This document shows positions 5,971-14,024 of a stretch of DNA of 21,480 nt, one piece after another (position 1 is the stretch's first letter; each line of letters starts with the position of its first letter). The notes beneath the pieces were generated by a model that was not told where the DNA came from, did not search any database, and worked only from the letters and a program-made list of their open reading frames with translations. Made by a program: the position numbers and the translations under genes. This DNA is from Bacillota bacterium (GTDB lineage Bacteria > Bacillota > Clostridia > Lachnospirales > Lachnospiraceae), in NCBI GenBank assembly GCA_023439505.1, contig JAEXNR010000038.1, positions 1 through 21,480 of the forward strand, given 5' to 3'.

Positions 5971-8040
5971 ATGAGAAAACAAATGAGAGGATCTACACAG
6001 AAAACGCCGAGAGCGAAAAGAGTGGGAAGTACCAAAGGGATGAAAAATCTTTTTAAAAGTAGCATCAAAACCAGAATGATACTTTTGCTTGGGACTATGA
6101 TTTTGGTAGTTAGTTTGGGTTTGGGGCTCATATCCTATGAGCTGTCATCGAAGGCCTTAATTTCCAATACCAATGCAACGCTACCTCATATGGCTGCAGA
6201 GGCATCCTTAGTAATTGAAAGCAGGATGGAAGGGAACTTTAAAGCAATGCAGATGATCGCAACTTCATTTGGGGAGCAAAAGCAGGATAAGAAGACTGCA
6301 AAGCTAAAGGAACAGGAAGTGAGAGGTAAATTCGTAAGACTGGGTATTGCAGATCTGGACGGAAATCTGACAACCTCCAATAAGATGGTTTCGGATATCA
6401 AAAACACGGAATACTTCAAGACAGCAGTCAGTGGAGGACAGGCGGTAACAGAACCTATGCCTGACCCGGAAAATAAGGCGCAGTCGGTGATCACCTATGC
6501 AGTGCCCATTAAATCAGGAGGCAAAATTATCGGTGTATTAGTCGGTGTAGAATCAGGAAATGATTTTAGCTTATTAATCAATGATATCACCTTTGGTAAA
6601 ACAGGAAGGGCATTTATGATCAATGAAAACGGGGATATCATTGCGCATCAGAACTTATCCCTCGTAATGAACAAAGTGAATTATATCGAAGAGGCTGCCA
6701 ATGATTCTTCCTTTACTACCCTTGCTGCTATTCTGGCGAAGATGAAAGCGGGGGAAGAGGGTGCCGGAGCTTATCTGTATGAGGGTGTGGAGAAATATGC
6801 CGGATATGCTCCCATTAAATCAACCGGATGGTCCATTGCGGTAACAGGCGAAAAAAGCGATATTTTATCAGGGCTGGCACCGCTAAGGAATTCAGTGATG
6901 ATTCTTGTTGTGGTATTTTTGATTCTCGGTATCCTTGGGGTATTCCTTATTACGAGTAATATCACCAATAGCCTGGTTGCAATTGTAAAGAACATCCGTC
7001 GGATTTCGGACGGTGATCTGACCACAGAAATACAGAATAAGTATACAAAGAAAAAGGATGAAATCGGGGTGTTGGCTGTCTCTATCCAAAACATGCAAAT
7101 TTCCATCAAGGATATGCTCAATAAGATTAAGGACAGCTCCACCAATATTGACCATCAGTCGGACAGCCTTTCATACGTATCGGGGGAGATGGCCTCTTCC
7201 TCAGAAAATGTCACAACCGCTATTCAGGATGTGGCGAAGGGAGCCGGTTCTCAGGCAGAAGATCTGACGAAAATGATTGAAAGTATGAACCAGTTTTCTG
7301 AAGGACTGGAGAGCATCGTTCATGCAATTTCCGATATTGAGAAGAATTCCTATCATATTAGCTCCATGGCGGAAGACAGTCATGATAACATGCAGACACT
7401 GGTAAGTTCCACCAATGTTATGAATCATTCCTTCCATGAGTTTGTCGGTAAAATTACAGGCTTTGGGGAGAACGTAACGAAAATAAATGATATTGCGAAT
7501 TTTATTAATTCAATTGCAGATCAGACCAATCTCCTTGCGCTGAATGCCGCGATAGAAGCGGCGAGAGCCGGTGAGGCGGGAAGAGGGTTTGCGGTTGTGG
7601 CAGATGAGATCAGGAAGCTGGCGGAGCAGACCAAGGTATCCTCGGTGAATATTAATACCATCATCAACGGTGTTTCGGAGGAAACCGGTCAGATGGTACA
7701 TACCACAGATCAGATGGAGAAGGAACTGGGTACGCAGATTCATATGCTGAATACCACCATGGATTCCTTTCATAAGATCATTCGGGGAATTAAAGATATC
7801 ACACCGGAGATAGAGGCGGTGAATAAATCGGCATTTCGACTGGATACGGAGAAGAATACCATCATTGAACGGATTGAAGGGGTTGCGTCCATAGCAGAAG
7901 AAGTCTCCGCTTCCTCCCAGGAAATTGCGGCTTCTTCACAAGAAATGAACGCCTCCGTTGAAGAAGTCTCCTCGGCTGCTCAAATCCTTAGTGGAATGAC
8001 AAGAGAAATGATGGAACAGGTAGAAAAATTCAAACTATAA
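5971..8040 (+). CDS. Methyl-accepting chemotaxis protein with extracellular double-Cache-type sensor
   Basis: A 689-residue transmembrane chemoreceptor. After a basic N-terminus, TM1 spans about 36-56, a Cache-like ligand-binding region about 60-305 (GKTGRAFMINENGDIIAH is typical of the fold), TM2 about 309-328, HAMP about 329-383, and the cytoplasmic signalling coiled coil runs from about 400 to the end. The conserved hairpin tip that contacts CheA/CheW is at about 515-545 (IADQTNLLALNAAIEAARAG), and Q/E-rich methylation regions flank it. There is no C-terminal CheR-docking pentapeptide. The start is set by AAAGGAG about 9 nt upstream. Expression is predicted to be under the c-di-GMP riboswitch. 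The ligand is unknown; Cache domains often bind small organic acids or amino acids. Confidence 0.95.
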   Translation: MRKQMRGSTQKTPRAKRVGSTKGMKNLFKSSIKTRMILLLGTMILVVSLGLGLISYELSSKALISNTNATLPHMAAEASLVIESRMEGNFKAMQMIATSFGEQKQDKKTAKLKEQEVRGKFVRLGIADLDGNLTTSNKMVSDIKNTEYFKTAVSGGQAVTEPMPDPENKAQSVITYAVPIKSGGKIIGVLVGVESGNDFSLLINDITFGKTGRAFMINENGDIIAHQNLSLVMNKVNYIEEAANDSSFTTLAAILAKMKAGEEGAGAYLYEGVEKYAGYAPIKSTGWSIAVTGEKSDILSGLAPLRNSVMILVVVFLILGILGVFLITSNITNSLVAIVKNIRRISDGDLTTEIQNKYTKKKDEIGVLAVSIQNMQISIKDMLNKIKDSSTNIDHQSDSLSYVSGEMASSSENVTTAIQDVAKGAGSQAEDLTKMIESMNQFSEGLESIVHAISDIEKNSYHISSMAEDSHDNMQTLVSSTNVMNHSFHEFVGKITGFGENVTKINDIANFINSIADQTNLLALNAAIEAARAGEAGRGFAVVADEIRKLAEQTKVSSVNINTIINGVSEETGQMVHTTDQMEKELGTQIHMLNTTMDSFHKIIRGIKDITPEIEAVNKSAFRLDTEKNTIIERIEGVASIAEEVSASSQEIAASSQEMNASVEEVSSAAQILSGMTREMMEQVEKFKL

Positions 8041-8097
8041 TTTCACATCCTGGGTGATTGACATAAAAGAGCATGATCAAACGATTGCTAAATTGTG

Positions 8098-8156
8098 ATC
8101 CGGGTAGGAAGGACTTTACCGGTAATGAAGTCTATCCTGCCCGGGTCCTTTGCTTT
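8098..8156 (+). terminator. Terminator hairpin after the chemoreceptor gene
   Basis: A long stem joins CCGGGTAGGAAGGACTT (from 8100) and AAGTCTATCCTGCCCGG (to 8144) with few mismatches, and is followed by the T-rich stretch GTCCTTTGCTTTCTTT. It is strong as a hairpin, but its T tract is interrupted. Confidence 0.65.
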
Positions 8157-8217
8157 CTTTGGACCGGATTATGCTTAACACACATCCATGTGCATCAAAG
8201 GGGGGAAGATTTCTTTA

Positions 8218-8247
8218 ATGACAAATTTCTATCCTATGGGGTATAAT
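8218..8247 (+). promoter_or_regulatory. SigA-type promoter of the RpiR-family regulator
   Basis: ATGACA at 8218-8223, an 18-bp spacer and a perfect TATAAT at 8242-8247. The start site is expected near 8254, so the palindrome and hairpin below lie in the 5' UTR. Confidence 0.65.
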
Positions 8248-8286
8248 AGAGAGTATTATGAGAAGATACATTCTGAGGAGTATTTA

Positions 8287-8310
8287 GTGTGAAAATTAAA
8301 ATTTTCACAC
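8287..8310. promoter_or_regulatory. Perfect palindrome, candidate RpiR operator
   Basis: GTGTGAAAATT-AA-AATTTTCACAC has two perfect 11-bp arms. It lies about 35 nt after the predicted start site, where a bound repressor could act as a roadblock. A related TGAAA...TTTCA palindrome overlaps the promoter of the ECF operon (13805-13824). TGAAA/TTTCA half-sites suit RpiR-family proteins, so autoregulation is inferred. Confidence 0.5.
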
Positions 8311-8321
8311 GGCAAATTTGT

Positions 8322-8349
8322 GCTGATGCCCAAATTCGCGGGCATTGGC
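8322..8349 (+). promoter_or_regulatory. Hairpin just before the regulator's ribosome-binding site
   Basis: GCTGATGCCC (8322-8331) pairs with GGGCATTGGC (8340-8349) with two wobble pairs. The hairpin ends 5 nt before GGAGG (8355-8359), so it may affect translation of the regulator. Confidence 0.4.
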
Positions 8350-8365
8350 AGCATGGAGGATTAAT

Positions 8366-9205
8366 ATGAATCAAATGTCATTTGCGGATAATGGATTTCC
8401 CTTTACAAAGGCGGAACAAAAAATCATAGACTATATTTATCAAAACCAATCCACGGTGCATGTCCTTAGTATCGGACAATTATCTGAGGCAGTGGGCTTA
8501 TCGGAAGCAACCATTTCCCGTTTTGTAAAACACGCGGGCTTTCGTAATTTTAAGGAATTCAAAACAGATCTGCTCCGGCAAATGGATTTGGAATCACCTG
8601 CGGATAAGATGACTGCGACACTGGCACAAAACAGTTTATCTGAGTGGGCATTTTTCCTTAAGCGGCAGCAGTATTGTATCGAGAAGACAATTGATCATAT
8701 CAATGGAGAAGAACTTGCAGCTGCGGTGGAGGCAATGATCAATGCGAAGCATATTTATATCCATGCCAAGGGAGCAGCCTCTGCACTTTCTCACCTTCTG
8801 GCGTTCCGTTTAAGCCGTTTTGGTCTGCATACGACCATATTGCCCCAGGCAGGCTCTGAAATATTCGAGAAACTGGTTCATATCAAGCAGGGGGATGTTG
8901 TTGTGTTATTCGGATTTCAGAAGGTGTCCCGTGAAGCCAGGGTGATCTTAAAGCATAGGAGAGAGATTCCTTATCAGACAATATTACTTAGCAGTAAAAT
9001 GTATGATCATGAGGACAATAGAGGGGATTTGAATTTGTATGTATATCGGGGCGAGGCCAAGGAATATCATTCCCTGACAGCGCCTGCGGCAGTGATTGAT
9101 GCGATAATTATCATGACTGCGGCAAAGCTCTCTGATCAGGCGGTAGAGAGACTTTCCGCACTTCACAGACTAAAAGAGGAATATCAGGAGGATATTCCCC
9201 GTTAG
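8366..9205 (+). CDS. RpiR-family transcriptional regulator (HTH + SIS domain)
   Basis: A 279-residue DNA-binding regulator. The N-terminal HTH_6-type domain (about residues 1-77) contains the family's recognition-helix stretch LSEATISRFVKHAGFRNFKEF. A C-terminal SIS (sugar isomerase) domain, about 110-250, includes HIYIHAKGAASALSHLLAFRLSRFG. SIS domains bind phosphorylated sugars or similar phosphates. I start at ATG 8366 because GGAGG lies 6 nt upstream; an in-frame TTG at 8345 falls inside a hairpin. The gene converges on the PHP/ECF set, whose last stop lies 15 bp away. Shared operator-like palindromes suggest it controls itself and that operon. The effector is unknown but is probably a phosphorylated compound handled by the locus. 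Confidence 0.88.
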   Translation: MNQMSFADNGFPFTKAEQKIIDYIYQNQSTVHVLSIGQLSEAVGLSEATISRFVKHAGFRNFKEFKTDLLRQMDLESPADKMTATLAQNSLSEWAFFLKRQQYCIEKTIDHINGEELAAAVEAMINAKHIYIHAKGAASALSHLLAFRLSRFGLHTTILPQAGSEIFEKLVHIKQGDVVVLFGFQKVSREARVILKHRREIPYQTILLSSKMYDHEDNRGDLNLYVYRGEAKEYHSLTAPAAVIDAIIIMTAAKLSDQAVERLSALHRLKEEYQEDIPR

Positions 9206-9220
9206 CTGAGGATGGAGATT

Positions 9221-10012
9221 TTATTGCACCTTCTGTGTTAAGATGGAGACATAATCACCGCCTAAGGAATGAATTTCTTTCAGGGAACGTTTTAAGATAC
9301 CTGCAAATCGTACCTGACAGTCAAGGCTCTGGGAGGTTTCAATCCGGTATCTTCCGGCGGAAATCTCTTCCTTTAGTTCCTTGATTGTGCTGCATTCCTT
9401 ATCGAATAGATTGGAGATGCAGCCATATTGGAGTGACTGGTGGGTATCACTGCCGGCCAGTATAGCCAATTGATGTTCCTTTGCAAAAGCATCTATGTTT
9501 TCTCTGTTCTTATATGGCGATTCTGCCATATCCTTTCCATTCAAATCAACAAAATCAAGCTGTCTGAGAAGAGCGGCATCCAGCTTCGTGATAGCACTGC
9601 CTTCCCGGAACGGGTGCGCGCCGCCCATAAGGACATCATAGTGGCGGCATTTTGCCAATACCTCACGAAAAGTAAGAAATTGCTCCCTTGTCTTATGCGC
9701 TTCCAACTCCTGGTTCAGGGCTAGTATATCCAGGGGCTTACCAATAACCAGTATGTGTCCCCTTTCTCTGATATCAATTTCCATCCCTGCAAAGATGCGG
9801 ATGTCTTTTGCGAGAAAGCAGTCACCCTCCTGTGGGTATTCCTCTATGATATGCCGGTAAATTTCGTGAAATCCCAAGGTATTAAAATGCTCTGTAAGGC
9901 AAATGGCGTCAAGTCCGCTATTCCTTGCTTCGCGCAGCAACCAGTCGGTATATTCCTTTGAAAAAGGTAATTTCTTTGCAAGTTTTCCATGTGTGTGAAA
10001 GTCTATTTTCAT
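9221..10012 (-). CDS. PHP-domain phosphoesterase
   Basis: A 263-residue soluble metal-dependent hydrolase of the polymerase-and-histidinol-phosphatase (PHP) family. The metal ligands are in place: H6-T-H8 (DFHTH), E41-H42 (LTEH), E78 (GMEID), H133 (GGAHPF) and D189-T-H191 (GSDTH). A trinuclear metal site hydrolysing a phosphate monoester or diester is expected; the substrate is unknown. I chose ATG 10012 because the HxH motif normally begins at about residue 6 and GGGGAA lies just upstream. An in-frame ATG at 10063 falls in the loop of a leader hairpin. It is the last gene after the ECF transporter, 176 nt past the T-component stop, with a structured leader. It may dephosphorylate the imported or derived compound. 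Confidence 0.85.
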   Translation of the reverse strand: MKIDFHTHGKLAKKLPFSKEYTDWLLREARNSGLDAICLTEHFNTLGFHEIYRHIIEEYPQEGDCFLAKDIRIFAGMEIDIRERGHILVIGKPLDILALNQELEAHKTREQFLTFREVLAKCRHYDVLMGGAHPFREGSAITKLDAALLRQLDFVDLNGKDMAESPYKNRENIDAFAKEHQLAILAGSDTHQSLQYGCISNLFDKECSTIKELKEEISAGRYRIETSQSLDCQVRFAGILKRSLKEIHSLGGDYVSILTQKVQ

Positions 10013-10025
10013 GTTATTCCCCATT

Positions 10026-10081
10026 CTGCGCTGTTTATTTGTGTATTTTAAGTTTGTATGCACAGCGCAGATACAAACTTA
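10026..10081 (-). promoter_or_regulatory. Possible H-type pseudoknot in the PHP gene leader
   Basis: In the minus-strand RNA, TAAGTTTGTAT (10081-10071) pairs perfectly with ATACAAACTTA (10059-10049). Nine of the 11 loop bases, CTGCGCTGT (10070-10062), are perfectly complementary to ACAGCGCAG (10034-10026), which ends 3 nt before GGGGAA and 13 nt before the ATG. A 14-nt A-rich linker joins the two, as in H-type pseudoknots. Not all pairs may form together, because no base is left between stem 1 and stem 2. Two mutually exclusive hairpins are the alternative. Confidence 0.5.
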
Positions 10082-10110
10082 CTGAGGGAAAGTGCTGTTT
10101 CTTCTCTCAG
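10082..10110 (-). promoter_or_regulatory. Hairpin preceding the leader pseudoknot
   Basis: The minus-strand RNA has arms CTGAGAGAAG and TTTCCCTCAG around a 9-nt loop, pairing at nine of ten positions including one G-U. It ends directly before the first pseudoknot stem, so the 176-nt spacer after the T-component gene is densely structured. No promoter is evident within the spacer. Confidence 0.4.
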
Positions 10111-10188
10111 AGCCTTCTTTTTCTTTTCCGGCACCCATGCACTGGGCTGCTGGCGTCAATATACATATATTGATAGAAAAATCGTTGA

Positions 10189-11016
10189 TCATTTTATTAA
10201 TATTGTGAAGGTAATACAAACGATTACCCATAGCATGGAAATTGTAAGGAAGTAGAGATCATTTCTCCTGATCTTAAGAGCAGCCAATTTCATTTTACGC
10301 ACCTGTGTATTTCCTGCGGCATAACGGTATCCTTTCAGCTCCAGTGCCTCTACCGTGGTTCTGGATCGCTTGGCACAATTTAGCATCAAAGGATAGAAGG
10401 AGAGGATGATAATATGGATCTGATAGATGAGATATCGTATCTTACCGGGGAAGGTATCATGGGCAGGTGCAATTCCTCTGAGCCGGTGCGAGAGCAGTAT
10501 GTTTTGAAACTCCTCCATCATGATGGGAAGAATTCTATATCCAAAGGAAATGCTGAAGGTAAATTGCTCCGGAATTCCAACCCAGAGCAGTCCCAGTGCC
10601 AGACGGTCAGGGTCCAGACCGGAAAAGACAGTAACTGAGGCAAGGGATACGATGACTACCTTCAGGGTCATAATCAGCAGGGTGATCATGGTTTCGAGAT
10701 TACCGCCAAAGAACAGGGATACCACCAGAAGGTATCCGGTCTGGGAGAATACGCCGAGACAGAACAGGAACAGAACCATGGGTGCAATCTTAGCCAGGCG
10801 GGAGGTTATGGCCACAAACAGGAACAGTCCCATTAAAAGCGTAAGATCGTGCAAAAACCAGGGGACAATGCCAAAGAAAGTGTACCAGAGGAGTAAGATG
10901 CGGGGATCAAGAGCCGCTATGATGGTATCATCATTCCCGTAGGCATTTTTTAAGACCTGATTTCTGATATAATCAATGGATATTTTATCCATAATATTTT
11001 CTGTTAATTTAGACAA
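10189..11016 (-). CDS. ecfT: ECF transporter T component (EcfT), transmembrane energy-coupling protein
   Basis: A 275-residue integral membrane protein that couples ATP hydrolysis to the substrate-binding S component. Hydrophobic segments lie at about 40-56, 58-71, 77-102, 110-133 and 255-274. The cytoplasmic coupling-helix region shows HRLRG (about 177-181) and AKRSRTTVEALELKGY (215-230), matching the two Arg-containing coupling motifs of the family; the second reads LKG rather than the common ARG. The TTG start overlaps the ATPase gene by 8 nt, and GGAG lies 10 nt upstream of it. ATG at 10992 is an alternative start but has no ribosome-binding site. It belongs to the same operon as the ATPase and S genes. 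Confidence 0.85.
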   Translation of the reverse strand: MSKLTENIMDKISIDYIRNQVLKNAYGNDDTIIAALDPRILLLWYTFFGIVPWFLHDLTLLMGLFLFVAITSRLAKIAPMVLFLFCLGVFSQTGYLLVVSLFFGGNLETMITLLIMTLKVVIVSLASVTVFSGLDPDRLALGLLWVGIPEQFTFSISFGYRILPIMMEEFQNILLSHRLRGIAPAHDTFPGKIRYLIYQIHIIILSFYPLMLNCAKRSRTTVEALELKGYRYAAGNTQVRKMKLAALKIRRNDLYFLTISMLWVIVCITFTILIK

Positions 11017-12748
11017 CTTCTTTCAACTCCTCTCCATAGAAGAAATTAAGAAATTCCTTCGTGGTATAACAATGCAAGCCGGGCTGCAGTAATTTTCCGA
11101 GCTGGTGAATTTCAGGGGGGAGGATACCGATCTTCTCTGTGACATAAGGGTTTTCAAAGATACTGTTACGGTCACCGTCTGCAATGACATCGCCAGCGCA
11201 TAGGACAATAATGCGATCCGCCCATTCGCACACCAGCTGCATATCATGGGAGGCGATAATTACAGTCTCAGTAATCCCCTTAATATCAGTAAGGACACGC
11301 ATAATTTCCTTTCTGGTAGCTATATCGAGATTTGCGGTAGGCTCATCCAGAAGAAGGAGGGCCGGATTTAAGGCAATACCGATGGCTAAGGATGCCCGCC
11401 GCATCTGTCCGCCGGATAAGAGCCTGCCATCCCGGTCTTTAATCTCCTCCAGGTGAAATCTTTGAATCAGGTCTTCGGTTCTGATTCTATAATCCTTTAC
11501 TTTACGTACTTTCATTGCATACTCAATATCTGACTGAATGGAATCTTTGATAAACATCTCTTCCGGATTCTGATAAACAAGAGACACCAGATTACTTAAT
11601 TGATTTTGCTTCAGATCCTTCAGAGAGCAGCCCTGCAGCAGAATATCACCCTGACTCGGTGCAAGCAGACCGATCATCAGTTTCATTAAGGTCGACTTGC
11701 CGGCACCATTGGACCCAATGAGCGCTATCTTCTCACCTTTGTGAATATCCAGAGTCAGGTTCTCAAATGCCTTATAGGCAGCCCCTTTTACTGATCTGTA
11801 TTCTACGGATACATTGTGAAAGGAGATTAACGGGTTCGACTTTTCTTTTATTGAAGGACCAGGGTCAGAGGAAGCCTCAATCCCCGGATTTCTTAATTTG
11901 GCATTGCTTAACAGCTTTGCCTCCTGAAAGAGAGGAAGCGCATCCTTAAGTGTGACAGGCAGAAGAGAATTATTTGGAAGCAATCCCTGATTCATCAGAT
12001 GATCTGCCGCCATTGTGATCTGGGGCGGATACACATTACAGGTGACCAGTTCCCTGACACGGCTTAGGGCATCGGCAGTCGGAAGCTTCCATACAATTTC
12101 GCCCTCCTTCATCAAGACCACTTTGCTGCAATACCTTGCAATATATTCGGTGTGGTGCTCGATTACTATGATGGTCTTATGATAGTTCTCGTTTAAATCT
12201 TTCAGTATTTCATAAATCTGACCGGCATGAACCGGATCAAGTTGAGCAATCGGTTCATCGAGAATAAGAATATCAGGAGATAAGGCAGTCATCCCAGCCA
12301 GCGCCAGAAGATGCTTTTGCCCACCGGACAGCTGCCAGATATAATCCTTTTGCTTATGTCCAAGTCCGCATACGGTCAAAGCTTCAATTCCCCTGTCAAT
12401 GTAATCCGGCATAGCATAGTTCATGCAGGCATAGGAGGCATCATCGAGCACAGAGGGACGCACAATCTGATTCTCAAAATCCTGATACACATATCCCGCC
12501 TTCCTGGCAAGATTACCGATGCTGCAGGACATAGTATCTTCCCTGTCAACCAGAACTCTCCCAGAGTAATCTCCGGCGATAAAATGAGGGATCAGACCAT
12601 TAACGGTCTTACATAACGTAGATTTCCCGCACCCATTGTTTCCAATGAGTGCGAGAAATTCTCCTTGCTCAATCTCTAATGAAACGTCCTTAAGTACAGG
12701 TTGATCTGCCCCCGGATATGTAAATGTGAGATGTTCAATTTGAATCAT
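11009..12748 (-). CDS. Fused double ECF ATPase (EcfA1-EcfA2)
   Basis: A 579-residue protein with two complete ABC ATPase domains in one chain. Domain 1: Walker A GNNGCGKST (36-44), Q-loop Q89, LSGGQ 140-144, Walker B LILDEP (161-166), switch H198. Domain 2: Walker A GSNGAGKST (345-353), Q393, LSGGQ 444-448, LLLDEPT (465-471), switch H501. A linker of about 60 residues (250-306) joins them. All catalytic residues are present in both halves. Fused ATPases are common in ECF systems with their own dedicated T and S genes. The start has AAAGGA 7 nt upstream. It lies 12 bp after the S component and overlaps the T component. Confidence 0.93.
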   Translation of the reverse strand: MIQIEHLTFTYPGADQPVLKDVSLEIEQGEFLALIGNNGCGKSTLCKTVNGLIPHFIAGDYSGRVLVDREDTMSCSIGNLARKAGYVYQDFENQIVRPSVLDDASYACMNYAMPDYIDRGIEALTVCGLGHKQKDYIWQLSGGQKHLLALAGMTALSPDILILDEPIAQLDPVHAGQIYEILKDLNENYHKTIIVIEHHTEYIARYCSKVVLMKEGEIVWKLPTADALSRVRELVTCNVYPPQITMAADHLMNQGLLPNNSLLPVTLKDALPLFQEAKLLSNAKLRNPGIEASSDPGPSIKEKSNPLISFHNVSVEYRSVKGAAYKAFENLTLDIHKGEKIALIGSNGAGKSTLMKLMIGLLAPSQGDILLQGCSLKDLKQNQLSNLVSLVYQNPEEMFIKDSIQSDIEYAMKVRKVKDYRIRTEDLIQRFHLEEIKDRDGRLLSGGQMRRASLAIGIALNPALLLLDEPTANLDIATRKEIMRVLTDIKGITETVIIASHDMQLVCEWADRIIVLCAGDVIADGDRNSIFENPYVTEKIGILPPEIHQLGKLLQPGLHCYTTKEFLNFFYGEELKEVV

Positions 12749-12760
12749 AGACAGTCCTTT

Positions 12761-13624
12761 CTAACGTGGCATGGTATCTGCGGTCTTTGTATTTCGATTT
12801 CTCGTAAGCAGAATAATACAGACAATTGCAATTATTGCGGCAACCGCAATTCCGATGATAATGGAGGTGGTATTCTCAGACCATGCAGCTTCCCAGTCTA
12901 TGAGAGACATTCCGTTTTCAGATAGAAATTCTGCGCCTACCGCAACGCCAAACCCTATGAGGGACAGAAGTACCATACGAATTGCAACGGATGAGGGTAA
13001 CCGATTGGAATCCTGTTTCTCCCGTGGCTTCATGCCAAGGAGTGGCTCAATCTTACCATATAATCTGGGAACCAGATAAAGAGTGGGAAGAAGACAGAAT
13101 AAGATACCGGAGAACAGGACATCATTAAGGAATGAAAAACCTTCCGTAGCAAATACGCTCTGAGGCAGTCCTTCTATTACTTCGAAATCTTCTACTGCAA
13201 ATACAACTTTAAGGATATCAACTGCACAAGACATTGCCTGCTGAAGAATTACACCAAAAATTGCTGCAAAGCCCACCATGCGGCTGTTCTTTGGATTTTT
13301 GACAATCAGACCGGTAATTGTCACTGCAATGGTCACAGTCAGGAATTTCTCCAATTCACCAAGTCCGCCGAATTGCCCCAACATAATTTCCGAAAATACC
13401 AGCTCACCGGTTGCTGCTCCCAGTGCGACAGAGAGAGGATCAAAGAGCATAGCCAGGGTGAGGGGAATAAAGAGAAAATACTCTACTGAGAATTCCACAA
13501 TACCAACTTGAAATTCCGGAATTAATTCGGAAAATAAGGTGGCGAGACCGTAAAGCGACATTGTTAAAACAAATACCATTAACTTCTGGGACTGAGAGAC
13601 CTGTGTACCTTTTACCTGATTCAT
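12761..13624 (-). CDS. Probable ECF transporter substrate-binding (S) component
   Basis: A 287-residue multi-pass membrane protein, first gene of the minus-strand operon. Hydrophobic segments can be seen at about residues 14-32, 42-70, 90-103, 112-136, 160-185, 214-233 and 252-277. It is longer than many S components (about 180-220 residues), with an extended C-terminal part and several acidic residues (SELIPEF, VEFSVEYF, GELVFSE) near the membrane. The substrate cannot be told from sequence, and the assignment rests mostly on operon position before the ATPase and T genes. I start at ATG 13624, which has GGAGG 5-6 nt upstream; the ATG at 13636 overlaps that site. Confidence 0.72.
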   Translation of the reverse strand: MNQVKGTQVSQSQKLMVFVLTMSLYGLATLFSELIPEFQVGIVEFSVEYFLFIPLTLAMLFDPLSVALGAATGELVFSEIMLGQFGGLGELEKFLTVTIAVTITGLIVKNPKNSRMVGFAAIFGVILQQAMSCAVDILKVVFAVEDFEVIEGLPQSVFATEGFSFLNDVLFSGILFCLLPTLYLVPRLYGKIEPLLGMKPREKQDSNRLPSSVAIRMVLLSLIGFGVAVGAEFLSENGMSLIDWEAAWSENTTSIIIGIAVAAIIAIVCIILLTRNRNTKTADTMPR

Positions 13625-13707
13625 AAATACCTCCATACATGATTATTTTAGGATGCGGATCATAACTTCACTTCACCTCATAAGAAACGGGAAGAATTGC
13701 GACACGG

Positions 13708-13748
13708 TCCTAATTCGAATTTGATAGGTAAATTGTATCAGATTAGGA
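13708..13748 (-). promoter_or_regulatory. Inverted repeat in the ECF operon leader
   Basis: Nested arms TCCTAAT/ATTAGGA (13708-13714 and 13742-13748) and TGATA/TATCA (13722-13726 and 13736-13740) surround a 9-nt centre. If the upstream promoter is used it is an RNA hairpin in a leader of about 190 nt. It is not a riboswitch class I recognise. Confidence 0.4.
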
Positions 13749-13775
13749 ATGTACTTTCTTACATGGATGTGTCAA
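13748..13775 (-). promoter_or_regulatory. Second candidate promoter of the ECF operon
   Basis: A minus-strand TTGACA (13775-13770), a 16-bp spacer and TACATT (13753-13748). It lies closer to the S gene than the operator-overlapped promoter, and overlaps the inverted repeat. Confidence 0.4.
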
Positions 13776-13804
13776 ATGAAAGTAAAAGTTTCGTAAAGTA
13801 AGTT

Positions 13805-13850
13805 TATGAAAATAAAATTTCATAATGAGGAAATTATGAGACTGTGTCAA
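13805..13850 (-). promoter_or_regulatory. Candidate ECF operon promoter with overlapping RpiR-like operator
   Basis: A minus-strand TTGACA (13850-13845), 17-bp spacer and CATTAT (13827-13822). The palindrome TATGAAA-ATAAAA-TTTCATA (13805-13824) covers the 3' part of the -10 and the start site. It resembles the palindrome in the RpiR gene leader, although the gap between TGAAA and TTTCA is 6 bp here and 8 bp there. Repression of uptake by the RpiR protein is inferred. Confidence 0.45.
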
Positions 13851-13965
13851 GGTAATTTTGGATGAATGATGCCAGAAATGTTGAAGATATGCCGTTATCA
13901 TCTAGCGGTGCAAGAAATGTGTAAAAAGAGGTGTAAAAAAGTTATAAAAGGAAGAAAATTAGGTA

Positions 13966-13994
13966 TTGCTTTTTGAAACAATTCTTGTTATAAT
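13966..13994 (+). promoter_or_regulatory. Promoter of tRNA-Leu(AAG)
   Basis: TTGCTT (13966-13971), a 17-bp spacer and a perfect TATAAT (13989-13994), about 30 nt before the tRNA. The bases from 13860 to 13965 hold no gene I can support. Confidence 0.6.
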
Positions 13995-14024
13995 ATAATT
14001 CGTTCGCTGGAATAAACAGAACAA

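Noticed and set aside
10414..10942. Plus-strand open frames inside the EcfT gene
   Set aside because: They overlap a well-supported membrane protein gene on the other strand, have no coding features of their own, and are shadows.
13708..13748. A known riboswitch in the ECF operon leader
   Set aside because: ECF operons often carry vitamin riboswitches, but none of the conserved blocks of TPP, cobalamin, FMN, THF or preQ1 elements could be found here; only an inverted repeat is visible.
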